Shown here: positions 41,095 through 49,893 of the stretch, piece by piece
Numbering within the stretch: the first letter of the stretch is position 1
Layout: each line of letters begins with the position of its first letter
Assembly: GCF_001941945.1 (NCBI RefSeq)
Contig: NZ_CP015583.1
Coordinates: forward strand, 175,001-239,000
DNA length: 64,000 nucleotides
DNA from: Roseomonas gilardii
GTDB lineage: Bacteria > Pseudomonadota > Alphaproteobacteria > Acetobacterales > Acetobacteraceae
Reading direction: 5' to 3'
Notes under the pieces: model-generated
What the model saw: only the letters and a program-made list of their open reading frames with translations
What the model was told of the DNA's origin: nothing
Databases searched by the model: none
Position numbers and translations under genes: made by a program

Positions 41095-42927
41095 TCAGGC
41101 CCCTCCGCGCGGATGGCGCTCGCGCAGCTCCTGGCGCAGCTCGGTCTTGGAGAGCTTGCCCACCGCCGTGCGCGGCAGTTCCTCGCGCAGCTCGATCAGC
41201 CGCGGCCGCTCGATGGGCGAAAGGCGCTCCGCCAGGAAGGCATGCAGATCCTCCATCGTGAGGGAGGCGCCGGGGCGCGGCTGCACGAAGGCGGCGGGGC
41301 TCTCGCCGCGATACGGGTCGGGCATGCCCAGCACCGTCGCCGCCGCCACGTCGGGATGGGTGTAGAGCGCTTCCTCGATCGCGCGCGGATAGACGTTGAA
41401 GCCGGAGCACAGGATGATGTCCTTGATCCGGTCCACCAGCGTCACATAGCCGTCCGGCGCCATGATCCCGACATCGCCGGTGCGCAGGAAACCGTCGGGG
41501 AGCAGCACGCGCGCCGTCTCCTCCGGTTCCCCCCAATAGCCCTGCATCACGTTGGGCCCGCGCACGCAGAGCTCGCCGCGCTCGCCCGGCAGCAGGGCGC
41601 GGCCCGGGTCGTCCAGGGCGCGGATCTCCGCCTCCACGCCCGGCAGGGGCAGGCCGATGCTGCCGGCGCGGTTCTCGCCCACCAGGGGGTTGCAGAAGCA
41701 GACCGGCGAGGCCTCGGTGAGGCCGTAGCCCTCCACCAGAACGCAGCCGCTCGCCGCCTCGAAATCATGCTTCACCTCCAGCGGCAGGGGCGCGCCGCCG
41801 GAAATGCAGAAGCGCACGGAGGACAGCATCGCGCGCGGCGTGCCGGCATCGAGGATCGCCTTGAACAGCGTCGGCACGCCGGGCAGCAGGGTTGGCGGCT
41901 TGCGGCGCAGCGCCGTGCGGAAGCTAGCCTGGTCGTAGCGCGGCAGCAGCACGATCTCGGCACCCCAGGCGAGGCCGGCATTCAGCGCCACGGTCATGGC
42001 GAAGACATGGAAGAAAGGCAGCACGGCGAGCAGGCGCTCTTCGCCCTCGCGGCATTCGTGGAACCAGCACCGCACCTGCTCCAGGTTGGCGGTCAGGTTG
42101 GCATGGGTCAGCACCGCGCCTTTGGGCCGGCCGGTGGTGCCGCCGGTGAATTGCAGCACCGCCACGTCGCCGGGAGTTATGGCGGGGCCGTCACCCAGGG
42201 GCGGCGCCTCCAGCAGCGTGTCGAAGAGCGTGACCTGCGGGTCGTGGCGCGGCACGGTGCCGATGCTGGCGCGGCGCGCGAGGCGGAAGCCGATGCCCTT
42301 GAGCGCCGGCAGCGCCCCGGCGAAGCGGCAGGCCACCACGTGCCGCAGCGGACCGTCCTCCCGCCCCGGGCGGCGGAGCAGGCCGAGCACGCGCTCCAGC
42401 ATCGGCTCCAGGTCGAGCACCACCATGATCCGCGTGTCCGAGGCGCGGGCCTGGGCCGAGAGTTCCATCGGCATGTGCAGCGGGTTGAAATTCACCACCA
42501 CGCCGCCGGCCTTCAGCACGGCGAAGTAGCTGATGACGTAGAAGGGGCAGTTCGGCATGCAGAGGCCGACATGCGTGCCCTTCCGCACGCCCAGGCGGCG
42601 GAAGCCCTCGGCGGCGCGGTCCACTTGCGCGCCAAGCTGGGCATAGGTCCAGCCACGGCCGAAGAAATCGAGGCAGGGCCGCTCCCCGAAACGCGCCACC
42701 GCATGGCGCAGCATCTCCGGCAGGGTGGCGGGGACGGGCAGGGCGCCCCAGTCCACCCCAGGCGGATAGCTGGCGAGCCAGGGATGGACGGCGTCCTGGT
42801 GCGGCACTCCGCCCGCGCCGCCGGGGGCGGGCGCCCTGTCCGGTGGCGGGGTGGAAAAGCCGGAGGAGGGCGGCGGCACCGGCCGGGCCCGTTCCGCATC
42901 GCCTGCCATCGTTCCGTCGCCCTGCAT
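41095..42927 (-). CDS. Long-chain acyl-CoA synthetase (FadD-like)
   Basis: 610 aa AMP-forming ligase. P-loop FTGGTTGRPKGAVLTH near 260, VEGYGLTEASP near 380, DGFLRTGDVG near 475, the hinge VDRIKDIILCSGFNVYP near 492 and the C-terminal catalytic Lys in TAVGKLSK near 592. It activates imported fatty acids to CoA esters. The Pro/Gly-rich N-terminal 45 residues are weakly supported, and a later start is possible. Confidence 0.93.
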   Translation of the reverse strand: MQGDGTMAGDAERARPVPPPSSGFSTPPPDRAPAPGGAGGVPHQDAVHPWLASYPPGVDWGALPVPATLPEMLRHAVARFGERPCLDFFGRGWTYAQLGAQVDRAAEGFRRLGVRKGTHVGLCMPNCPFYVISYFAVLKAGGVVVNFNPLHMPMELSAQARASDTRIMVVLDLEPMLERVLGLLRRPGREDGPLRHVVACRFAGALPALKGIGFRLARRASIGTVPRHDPQVTLFDTLLEAPPLGDGPAITPGDVAVLQFTGGTTGRPKGAVLTHANLTANLEQVRCWFHECREGEERLLAVLPFFHVFAMTVALNAGLAWGAEIVLLPRYDQASFRTALRRKPPTLLPGVPTLFKAILDAGTPRAMLSSVRFCISGGAPLPLEVKHDFEAASGCVLVEGYGLTEASPVCFCNPLVGENRAGSIGLPLPGVEAEIRALDDPGRALLPGERGELCVRGPNVMQGYWGEPEETARVLLPDGFLRTGDVGIMAPDGYVTLVDRIKDIILCSGFNVYPRAIEEALYTHPDVAAATVLGMPDPYRGESPAAFVQPRPGASLTMEDLHAFLAERLSPIERPRLIELREELPRTAVGKLSKTELRQELRERHPRGGA

Positions 42928-42941
42928 GTCCGCCCCCGCCG

Positions 42942-44306
42942 CTACAGGCTGATTCGCGCCTGCAGCGCGAAGACATCGACCGAGTTGCTGTAGCGCTGGT
43001 CGAGGTCGCCCCGCAGGAAGTCGGCCGAGCCGGGGCTGCCGGCGCGGAGGTGCACGACGCCATCGCGAGCGAAGATGTGCGAATAGCCCGCCGAGATCTC
43101 CATCCGATCCGTGACCTTGTAGGAAGCGCCGACCGAGAGCCAGTAGCGGTCCGTGTCGGGCACCCGCGGCGTGCGGTAGGCGCTCTTCACCGGCGACTGG
43201 TCATAGGCGAAGCCGGTGCGCAGCCGCAGCTTCTCGTTGAGCTGGTATTCCGTGCCGATCGAGGCGAAGACCGTGTCGCGCCAGTTCTCCGCCGTCACTG
43301 TGTCCGCGCGGCCATCCGCCTTGATGCGGAGCTCCTGGAAGCGCGACCAGTTGGTCCAGCTGACATCGGAGAGCAGCGTCCAGCCACGGCCGAGATCCTG
43401 CCACAGGCCGAGGGTCGCGCTTTCCGGCGTGGTGACCTTGGCGCTGCCCCGGGCGGCGCGGAAGCTGTTCGCCAGGGCGGAGGGCACGTTTTCGAAGCTC
43501 AGCCAGGAACCGTCCAGCTTCTGGAAGACCGCGGAGCGGAAACTGGCGCCGAGCCGCGTTCCGGGATGCGGCTCCCACAGCGTGCCGATCTGCCAGCCGA
43601 CGGAATAGTCGTCGCCCTTGACCGAGCCGATCCCGTCGGCGCTGCCCGGCGTCAGCCCCAGCCGGCCGAGCCCTGCGGCGGCGCCGACCGAGCCGAAATC
43701 CACCGCGTTCGACAGGCGCGCGCTCATGTACTGCACGATCAGCGAGGCACCCACCGAGAATTCCGGCGTCGCCTTCCAGGCCACCGAGGGTGTCACCTCG
43801 AAGGTGCGCAGCACGCTGGTCATGGCGTGGTAGCGGGCCACGTCGCCGGCCTCGGTCTTGGTGATCAGGCCCCAGGGCGAGTTCATCGAGAGGCCGAGCC
43901 ACCAGTCGGGGGACAACTGGTACGTGGCATAGCCCGCCGGCACCAGGGCGCTCTGGGCCACGTCGCCGCCCGTGCCGCCCAGGACCGGCGATCCGCCGAG
44001 CGCCGCGCCCCGCCGGCCGCTGCTCGAATCCACCTCGGCGCTCGGGGACACATAGGTGAGGACCTGGCTGGCCTGGAAGCCCGGCAGCCGGACCATCGAG
44101 GCGGGATTGAAGAACTGCATGGAGGGGTCGTCGGCGCGCGCGGTGCTACCGGCGAAGGAGCTACCCTGTCCCAGCGCGCTCTGGTCGCGCAGGAAATAGC
44201 CGGAGGCCTGGGCCGGTGTGGCGCCCCATCCCATGACGGCGACGCCAACGGCGGCCCCTGCGGCGAGGCTCCGGCAACAGCAGCGGGCTGTTCCCTCCAT
44301 GTCCAT
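42942..44306 (-). CDS. FadL/OmpP1-type outer-membrane fatty-acid channel
   Basis: 454 aa beta-barrel. Signal peptide of about 34 residues ending TPAQA, then the family N-terminus SGYFLRDQSALGQGSSFAGSTARADDPSMQFFNPASM and a C-terminal strand ending in FALQARISL. Brings long-chain fatty acids or other hydrophobic molecules through the outer membrane. The start at 44306 follows GGAGAGGAGAC; the frame stays open to 44453 but without family residues. First gene of the fad cluster. Confidence 0.92.
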   Translation of the reverse strand: MDMEGTARCCCRSLAAGAAVGVAVMGWGATPAQASGYFLRDQSALGQGSSFAGSTARADDPSMQFFNPASMVRLPGFQASQVLTYVSPSAEVDSSSGRRGAALGGSPVLGGTGGDVAQSALVPAGYATYQLSPDWWLGLSMNSPWGLITKTEAGDVARYHAMTSVLRTFEVTPSVAWKATPEFSVGASLIVQYMSARLSNAVDFGSVGAAAGLGRLGLTPGSADGIGSVKGDDYSVGWQIGTLWEPHPGTRLGASFRSAVFQKLDGSWLSFENVPSALANSFRAARGSAKVTTPESATLGLWQDLGRGWTLLSDVSWTNWSRFQELRIKADGRADTVTAENWRDTVFASIGTEYQLNEKLRLRTGFAYDQSPVKSAYRTPRVPDTDRYWLSVGASYKVTDRMEISAGYSHIFARDGVVHLRAGSPGSADFLRGDLDQRYSNSVDVFALQARISL

Positions 44307-44372
44307 CTGTCTCCTCTCCTTGCGGGGGCCGTTCACAGCCGGCCCTCCGATTTGTAACCTATTAGGGAGGCA

Positions 44373-44390
44373 GTTGACGTTAAGGTCAAC
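44373..44390. promoter_or_regulatory. Near-palindrome in the fadL/SCP2 divergent promoter
   Basis: GTTGACGTTAAGGTCAAC, symmetric at 16 of 18 positions. On the minus strand it contains a TTGACC -35 box, followed after 19 bases by TAATAG. Such a long spacer is the hallmark of MerR-activated promoters, and a MerR gene is third in the cluster. The dyad covers the -35 and the first part of the spacer. Confidence 0.55.
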
Positions 44391-44421
44391 AGGAATCGAT
44401 TCTGCAACGCGGGAGGCCCCC

Positions 44422-44739
44422 ATGGTTTCGACGGACGAGCTGATAAGCGCCATGCTTGCGCGAGCACCGGCTCTGCGCAGGCTTGGCTACAAGGTCCGAA
44501 TCGATATCAGCGATTTGGATGAGAGCGTGCTTCTGGATGCAACCGGAAGTCAGCTCGATATTCGTCCGGCCTCGCCCGAGGACGAGGTGGACACCGCGCT
44601 GCGCCTCAGCGCCGCGGACCTGGGCAAGCTGATGGCCGGGCGCCTCAACCCCATGCTCGCCTTTTCCACCGGCCGGCTCAGGGTCGAAGGATCGAAGGGC
44701 GTGGCTCTCAAGCTCGCCAATCTGCTCGACGAGGATTGA
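44422..44739 (+). CDS. SCP2 sterol-carrier-domain protein
   Basis: 105 aa. C-terminal pattern DLGKLMAGRLNPMLAFSTGRLRVEGSKGVALKLANLL is typical of SCP2/UbiJ-like lipid-binding domains, forming a hydrophobic pocket for acyl chains. GGGAGG lies just before the ATG. Divergent from the FadL cluster, so it probably takes part in handling fatty acyl ligands. Confidence 0.9.
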   Translation: MVSTDELISAMLARAPALRRLGYKVRIDISDLDESVLLDATGSQLDIRPASPEDEVDTALRLSAADLGKLMAGRLNPMLAFSTGRLRVEGSKGVALKLANLLDED

Positions 44740-44740
44740 G

Positions 44741-44880
44741 ACGGGGGCGGCTCCCGCCGGATGCTCCGCGTCTCGCATCCGGCATCGCGCCGGAAAGCCG
44801 TGCTCCCGGACGGGTTGCCGGTACCACCAGCGCGGGAAGGGGGTTCAGAAAGGAAAAGGGGGAGGCGCGATGCCTCCCCC
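44741..44880 (-). repeat. Structured intergenic repeat, degenerate copy
   Basis: 44783-44845 matches, in reverse orientation, the hairpin 1 segment of the other copies (ATCGCGCCGG, an AAGC-turn-GCT hairpin at 44790-44809, and a final ACCACCAGCGCGGGAA stretch). A strong hairpin GGGGGAGGC (44858-44866)/GCCTCCCCC (44872-44880) follows, with a T-rich run on the minus strand. Lies between convergent genes. Confidence 0.6.
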
Positions 44881-44976
44881 TGATACCGTTCGGTTAGAGC
44901 CACCATCCTGGCCCGCCTCTTGGGGTGCGGACAGGATGGCATGGCGGTCCTCCGCCTTAGGCGAAGGCCCGCCGGG

Positions 44977-45525
44977 TCACTGGACCTGGCGCAGGCTGCC
45001 GTCCGGCATCCGCTCGAAGGCACCGCCGCCGCCCAGGAAGGCGCCGTTGATGTCGCGGGTGCTCTTCGCCGCGTCCGGACCGCCGATCACGACGCCCGTG
45101 CCCGTGGCGGCGGGCGCCGCCGGGGCGGCCTTGGCCGGGGCCGCACTGGCCGGGGCCCCAGGGCGCTGGCGGCGCTGGAACGGACCGGTGCCGGGGCCGC
45201 CGCGGGCCTCGGAGCCGACGCTGCTCGTGTCGCGCGGGGTCGCGCCCGGCGTGGCCTGGCTGTTCGGCTGGCTCGCCATCGGGCGCAGCTCGCGCGGCTC
45301 GGAACCGACGCGGCTGTTGTCGCGCGGGGTCGCGCCCGGCGTGGCCTGGCTGGTCGGCAGGTTCTCCAGCGGCTTCAGCTCGCGCGCCGTGGAACCGGCG
45401 CTGCTGTTGTCGCGCGGCGTCGCCTGGCTCGGCGTCAGGGTGGTCTGGGCCTGAACGGCGATCGGAGCGATCCCCGCCGCCAGGGCAAGAGCGAGGATCG
45501 TCACATGGCGTTGGGCCATTGGCAT
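44977..45525 (-). CDS. Secreted protein with tandem 30-residue repeats
   Basis: 182 aa. Signal peptide of about 26 residues (ending AVQAQ). Then about three copies of a unit built on SQATPGATPRDNSRVGSEPREL with Pro/Ser-rich spacers, an Ala/Pro stretch (residues 120-140) and a C-terminal GGPDAAKSTRDINGAFLGGGG-like end. No family recognised; probably an extended periplasmic or surface protein. ATG at 45519 two codons later is equally possible. Confidence 0.75.
   Translation of the reverse strand: MPMAQRHVTILALALAAGIAPIAVQAQTTLTPSQATPRDNSSAGSTARELKPLENLPTSQATPGATPRDNSRVGSEPRELRPMASQPNSQATPGATPRDTSSVGSEARGGPGTGPFQRRQRPGAPASAAPAKAAPAAPAATGTGVVIGGPDAAKSTRDINGAFLGGGGAFERMPDGSLRQVQ
45205..45440 (-). 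repeat. Tandem coding repeat (about 90-bp unit)
   Basis: The GTCGCGCGGGGTCGCGCCC block recurs near 45231, 45317 and, shortened, 45411. Each unit encodes the TPRDxSxxGSxxRE segment of the secreted protein. High DNA identity between the first two units suggests recent duplication. Confidence 0.7.
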
Positions 45526-45882
45526 GTCTCCATCTTGATCGCGCGGGCCGGCAAGCGAATCCGCCTCGGCGATCTGGCTGCCCGGCTATCATGAAGTTGC
45601 GGCAGAACGGCCACAACCTGCCTGTTCAACTGTTGCATTTTTGCAGCGTGGGCTTTTGCCAGGGAGAAATCCTGCGGTGAGTGTTTGGTATTTCGCAATA
45701 TAAACCGCGCGGTTGCGTCCATAGCTCCCATGAGATCATGCGTGGCGACTTGAACGCAGGCCGGTCCTTGCAGTGCGGCAACGGGAAGTTGCATCATCAC
45801 ATTTCTGTGATTTTACGCGAGATGGATGAGCCGGGCGCCTTGGCGGCCGTGAAAGACCGCGTGCCGGCCGGCGAAGCCAGGT
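45526..45882. other. Intergenic region of lower GC, no gene recognised
   Basis: 357 bp upstream of the secreted repeat protein and downstream of hemJ. More AT than its surroundings (for example around 45640-45720 and 45790-45830). It probably contains the promoter of the repeat protein. No ORF shows coding character, and I found no RNA motif I can name. Confidence 0.5.
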
Positions 45883-46341
45883 TCAGAAAGGCCGCACGAT
45901 CACCATGATCACGATCAGCACCAGCAGCACGGTCGGCACCTCGTTCACCACCCGCCAGAAGGTCGCCGAATGGCGGCGCTCATCGGCCAGGAAGTGCTTG
46001 CGCTGGACGGCGAGGTAGCCGTGCAGGGCGCTCATCGCCAGGAAGCCGAACATCTTCGCGTGCCACCAGCCCGCGCTCCAGTCCACGACGCCCGGGGTCA
46101 TCACCAGGGTCAGGCCGAAGATCCAGGTGGCGATCATCGCCGGGTTGATGATGCCGCGCAGCAGCCGGCGCTCCATCACCTTGAAGGTCTCGCTCATCGG
46201 CGAGCCCGGCGCGGTGTCGCTGTGGTACACGTAGAGGCGCGGCAGGTAGAACATGCCGGCCATCCAGGCGATGACCGAGATCAGGTGCAGCGCCTTGGTC
46301 CAGGGATAGAGCTGGCCCAGGTCCAGGATGCCCCCCATCAC
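45883..46341 (-). CDS. hemJ: Protoporphyrinogen IX oxidase HemJ
   Basis: 152 aa, four membrane segments. Conserved His in TKALHLISVIAWMAGMFYLPRLYVYH (helix 1), LLRGIINPAMIATW, AGWWHAKM in the middle and a C-terminal helix pair, matching the UPF0093/HemJ family that replaces HemG/HemY in most alphaproteobacteria. Catalyses the penultimate step of heme synthesis. Start overlaps the phosphatase stop by four bases. Confidence 0.93.
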   Translation of the reverse strand: MMGGILDLGQLYPWTKALHLISVIAWMAGMFYLPRLYVYHSDTAPGSPMSETFKVMERRLLRGIINPAMIATWIFGLTLVMTPGVVDWSAGWWHAKMFGFLAMSALHGYLAVQRKHFLADERRHSATFWRVVNEVPTVLLVLIVIMVIVRPF

Positions 46342-47003
46342 GCCGCCTCCTCGTCCAGCCCGAGCAGGCCGGGCAGTTCCGAAAGCTCCTCGAACAGGGC
46401 GGAAACGCCCACGGCGCGCAGCGCCTCCGGCTCCGTCCTGCGGCAGAAGCCCAGGACTCGGCAGCCCGCTGCCACCCCGGCGCGGGCGCCGGTCGGGCTG
46501 TCCTCGATCACCGCGCAGTCCTCCGGTGCCGCGCCGCAGGCCGTCGCCGCGGCGAGGTAGATGTCCGGATGCGGCTTGGGCCGCGCCACATCCTCGAAGG
46601 AGAAGATCCGGTCGCCGAAAAACGGCGCGAAGCCCAGCCGGCCGAGCTTGGCGGACAGTTCGAGCCGGGAGGAATTGGAGGCCAGGGCGAGGGGCAGGGG
46701 GGAGCGGCTCAGCCTTTGCAGCAGCGCCTCCGCCCCCGGCACGGGCGGCACCTCCCGCGCCATGGTTTCCGTCACCTTGCGCTTGAGTTGCTCCGTCCAG
46801 TCCGGTGGCAAATGGCCGAGCTTCGCCTTCACCACGGGTGCCATGTCCGGCAGGGCCATGCCGAGGAAGACGGCGCCCGACTCCTCCGGTGTCAGCGCCC
46901 AGCCGCGCGCCGTCAGGTCCTCCGCCAGCACCCGGTCCACCAGATGCTCGCTATCGGCCAGGACACCGTCGCAGTCGAACAGGACCGCCTTGAAACCCCT
47001 CAT
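46338..47003 (-). CDS. HAD-family phosphatase (beta-phosphoglucomutase-like)
   Basis: 221 aa. Motif I FDCDGVLADS at residues 9-18 with both catalytic Asp, motif II ASNSS near 115, the ARPKPHPDIYL motif III region near 145, and motif IV VIEDSPTGARAG near 170. Four-helix cap after motif I, so subclass I. Removes phosphate from a small molecule such as phosphoglycolate or a sugar phosphate. Translationally coupled to hemJ. Confidence 0.92.
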   Translation of the reverse strand: MRGFKAVLFDCDGVLADSEHLVDRVLAEDLTARGWALTPEESGAVFLGMALPDMAPVVKAKLGHLPPDWTEQLKRKVTETMAREVPPVPGAEALLQRLSRSPLPLALASNSSRLELSAKLGRLGFAPFFGDRIFSFEDVARPKPHPDIYLAAATACGAAPEDCAVIEDSPTGARAGVAAGCRVLGFCRRTEPEALRAVGVSALFEELSELPGLLGLDEEAA

Positions 47004-47136
47004 GCCTCGCTCCGTCTTGCCGCCGTCGCCCCGATGCCTACTGGACCCGGGCCGGCCGGTCGATGCCCGCGCCACCGGAGGCCAGGGAAGGACGTTGCAC
47101 AAGGACGGCCGGGAGATGACACGGGAGCAGCGGAGG

Positions 47137-47874
47137 TCAAGTGGCGGACCCTGCCGCCACGCCGGGCACCTCCGCATGCATTCCCAGGGCGAGACGCGCC
47201 GCGTTCGCTGCCAGATGGGCCTGTCGCGTCGCTTCCGGCAGGCGGTAGCCACGCAGCCCGCGCAGCACCCATTCCACCGCGCTGGCGAGCGAGATCCGGT
47301 GCCCCACGGAAACATAGACGGGGTTGGAGCGGCGCCGCGTCCGCAGCACCACCGCCAGCACCTGCCCTTCATGGACGAGGTTGACCCGGTCGCCTGGCTC
47401 CGGCCCCAACTCGCCGTCCGGATGGCCGAAGAGGCGCGACTTCGCCACGCCGATCGTGGGCACGTCCAGCACCACGCCGAGATGACAGGCGACGCCGAGC
47501 CCGCGGGGATGGCTGGCGCCGTGCCCGTCCACCATCACGAGATCGGGCTTCCGCTCCAGATGTCGCCAGGCCTCCACCAGCACCGGCACCTCGCGGAAGC
47601 CCAGGAAGCCCGGCACATAGGGCATGGGGGCACGGAGCACGGCCGCCTGGCTCTCCACGCCGGCGCCGCTCCCATCCGGATCGAGGGTGACCAGCGCCGC
47701 GAAGATCCTCTGCGCCGGATCGAAGCGGTCCAGGCTGGTATCCGCCCCGCCCAGCCGGTGCACCGGGCCGAAGGCATCCTCGCGCACCACCCGGGCCGCC
47801 ATCTCCCGCTGCACCTGCCTTGCCCGGACCAGATCCGGCGGGCGGAGCCAGTCCTCCGGGATATCCTGCTGCAT
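47137..47874 (-). CDS. nfi: Endonuclease V
   Basis: 245 aa. Active-site Asp in LGGADTSLD near 44, YVPGFLGFREVP near 86, the metal Asp in MVDGHGASHPRGLGVACHLG near 113-132, and IGVAKSRL near 140. Cuts DNA or RNA next to deoxyinosine/inosine. Length is usual. Monocistronic as far as can be seen. Confidence 0.94.
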   Translation of the reverse strand: MQQDIPEDWLRPPDLVRARQVQREMAARVVREDAFGPVHRLGGADTSLDRFDPAQRIFAALVTLDPDGSGAGVESQAAVLRAPMPYVPGFLGFREVPVLVEAWRHLERKPDLVMVDGHGASHPRGLGVACHLGVVLDVPTIGVAKSRLFGHPDGELGPEPGDRVNLVHEGQVLAVVLRTRRRSNPVYVSVGHRISLASAVEWVLRGLRGYRLPEATRQAHLAANAARLALGMHAEVPGVAAGSAT

Positions 47875-47993
47875 TCCCGCGCCGTTCCTCTCCTGCTGCT
47901 CTCCATGAAACCGGCGGGAAGGCCGCCGGTTTGGGCGGGACCGGACGGCCCCGCCCTTACCGGATCGCGCCGGGCTGTCCTAGGATGGCGGGA

Positions 47994-48590
47994 ATGATGG
48001 ACCTCGCCACGAAACCCGCCCCGGCGCACCCCGTGCTTTCCCTGCAGAGTGATGTGGTCGTCTTCGACACCGAGACCACCGGCTGCACCATCGGCGACCG
48101 GGTCGTTTCCCTTGGCGCGGTCCGGCTCGATCCCGCCCTGGACGTGGTGGCGACCCTGCATCTCGTCTTCGCGCCGGGCCGCCGCTGCCACCCGGGCGCG
48201 GTGCGGGTCCATGGCCTGACCGACCGCTTCCTGGCCCGCCAGCCGGCCTTCGAGGCCCATGCCGGGGAGGTCTCGGCCTTCTTCGAGGGGGCCGTGGCCT
48301 GCGCGCACAACCTCGCCTTCGACCGCCGCATGCTGGGCGGGGAATTCGACCGGCTGGGCCTCACCCGGCCCTGGCAGGGGGAATACTGCACCTTGCGCGC
48401 CTGGCGCCTCTACCGCCCTGGCCAGCGCGCCGGGCTGGATGCCGCCTCGGCTGCCCTGGGCCTCGCCCGGGAAAGCGACCAGCACGGCGCGCTGGAGGAT
48501 GCCTGCCTCGCCAGCCAGCTCCTCCGCGCCCTGCACGGTCTGCCCCCCGGTCGCATGACCCTGCACGATCCGACGAACCTGCGGGACTGA
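47994..48590 (+). CDS. DnaQ-like 3'-5' exonuclease
   Basis: 198 aa. DEDDh motifs: Exo I VVVFDTETTG near 22, Exo II CAHNLAFDRRML near 102 and Exo III HGALEDACLAS near 162. Resembles PolC/epsilon-type exonucleases fused in other species to CBS or CAP domains, here alone. Could be a proofreading-like or repair exonuclease. Several ATGs lie close together (47985, 47994, 47997); the choice is uncertain. Confidence 0.88.
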   Translation: MMDLATKPAPAHPVLSLQSDVVVFDTETTGCTIGDRVVSLGAVRLDPALDVVATLHLVFAPGRRCHPGAVRVHGLTDRFLARQPAFEAHAGEVSAFFEGAVACAHNLAFDRRMLGGEFDRLGLTRPWQGEYCTLRAWRLYRPGQRAGLDAASAALGLARESDQHGALEDACLASQLLRALHGLPPGRMTLHDPTNLRD

Positions 48591-48597
48591 TCCCGGA

Positions 48598-48611
48598 CCG
48601 GGTTCGCCCGG
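48598..48611 (+). terminator. Short CCGGG-TTCG-CCCGG hairpin
   Basis: Five-bp GC stem with a TTCG tetraloop eight bases after the exonuclease stop, directly before the repeat element. Probably part of the transcript end. Confidence 0.45.
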
Positions 48612-48618
48612 CTGTTCC

Positions 48619-48952
48619 GGCGTTGCGCCGTCCCGGGGGGAAAGGCTCCGCCTTGTCCCCCGGACCCCCTATCCGCCAGGACGCTTCGCGCCCTGGACCC
48701 GATGAGCTGGCACCTGCCGGCGCCGGATCGCGCCGGAGAGCCATGCTCTCTGGCGGACTGCCGATGGCACCAGCGCGAACAGGTGTTTTTCCTTCTTTTC
48801 GGGAGCCCCACCTTTCCGCCTGCTCCCAGGGATCGGGGATCAGGCTGACGGCCGCCATGCGGAGCCAACGAAAGCCCGGCGGTGTGGGGGTTCCGGGGGC
48901 GAGGCAGCGCCTCTCCCCCGGAGCCAGCCACCAAGGGAGCCGTTGTGCGGGT
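48619..48952 (-). repeat. Structured intergenic repeat, copy 4 (full length)
   Basis: Reverse orientation, between convergent exonuclease and AEC transporter genes. Hairpin 3 near 48635-48662; hairpin 2 CCAGGACG 48676-48683 with CGCCCTGG 48689-48696; hairpin 1 CCGGAGAGC 48733-48741 with GCTCTCTGG 48745-48753. An extra G/C-rich hairpin near 48890-48925 matches the distal part of copy 3. Confidence 0.85.
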
Positions 48953-48978
48953 CAGGCCCGACGGCGGCGTCCGGCGGG

Positions 48979-49893
48979 TCAGGGCAGTAGCAGCCAGACC
49001 CAGAAGGGCAGGCTCAGCACCGCCAGGATATGCTGTCCGGTGGTCATGGCGGCGATGAGCGGCGCGTCGCCGCCCATGGCGCGCGCCATGACATAGCCTG
49101 TCGTGGCGGTCGGCATCGCCATGAACAGCACGGCGACCGAGGAGGCCAGGGCGTCGAGGCCGAAGAGCCGCGTCAGCATCAGGGTGAGGAGCGGCATCAG
49201 CAGCAGCTTCTGCGCCGCCACCAGATTCTGCAGCAGCGGCCGGTCCCACAGCGCCCCCGGGGTCAGCGCCGCCCCCACGGCCAGCAGGCCAAGCGCCACC
49301 GAGGCGCCGCCCAGCGCATGCAGCAGCGGCCCCACCCCCGGCGGCAGGCCGCCGAGGGCGGAAAGGGCGAAGCCCAGCAGGCAGGCCAGGATCAGCGGGT
49401 TGAGCGCCACCTGCCGCAGCACCGAGGCCGGGCGCGGCCAGCCGCGCTCACCGCCCATGGCGAAGGCGATGGTCAGGATGAGCTGCACGCAGGGCACGAT
49501 CAGCCCGGTCGTCACCCCGCCCAGCGCCACGCCGGGCGGCCCCAGGACGCCGCCGGTGACGGCGAAGGCGACCAGGTTGTTGAAGCGGATCCCTCCCTGC
49601 AGCACCGAGGTCGCGCTGGCATGCCCCTGCCGCATCAGCCGGGCCAGCAACAGCGCCAGGGCGGTGCCGAGCAGCAGCGCCACCCAGATGCTGGCCGCCA
49701 TGCCGCCGAACGGCAGGTTGCGCAGGTCCACCGAGGAGATCGAGGACACCAGCAGCGCCGGCATCAGCACATAGAAGACCAGTCGCTCGATGCCCGCCCA
49801 GACCGCGCCGTCGCGCAGCATGCGCCGCTTCAGCAGCATGCCGAGCACGATCAGCCCGAAGGCGGGCACGAAGGCGTCGAACCACATGGTCAT
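48979..49893 (-). CDS. AEC-family transporter
   Basis: 304 aa, about ten membrane helices in two bundles. N-terminal FVPAFGLIVLGMLLKRR and mid-region GGIRFNNLVAFAV, C-terminal FMAMPTATTGYVMARAMGGD are typical of auxin-efflux-carrier/malate permease type proteins. Exports or imports small organic acids; the substrate is unknown. Start could be ATG 49887 two codons later. Confidence 0.9.
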   Translation of the reverse strand: MTMWFDAFVPAFGLIVLGMLLKRRMLRDGAVWAGIERLVFYVLMPALLVSSISSVDLRNLPFGGMAASIWVALLLGTALALLLARLMRQGHASATSVLQGGIRFNNLVAFAVTGGVLGPPGVALGGVTTGLIVPCVQLILTIAFAMGGERGWPRPASVLRQVALNPLILACLLGFALSALGGLPPGVGPLLHALGGASVALGLLAVGAALTPGALWDRPLLQNLVAAQKLLLMPLLTLMLTRLFGLDALASSVAVLFMAMPTATTGYVMARAMGGDAPLIAAMTTGQHILAVLSLPFWVWLLLP

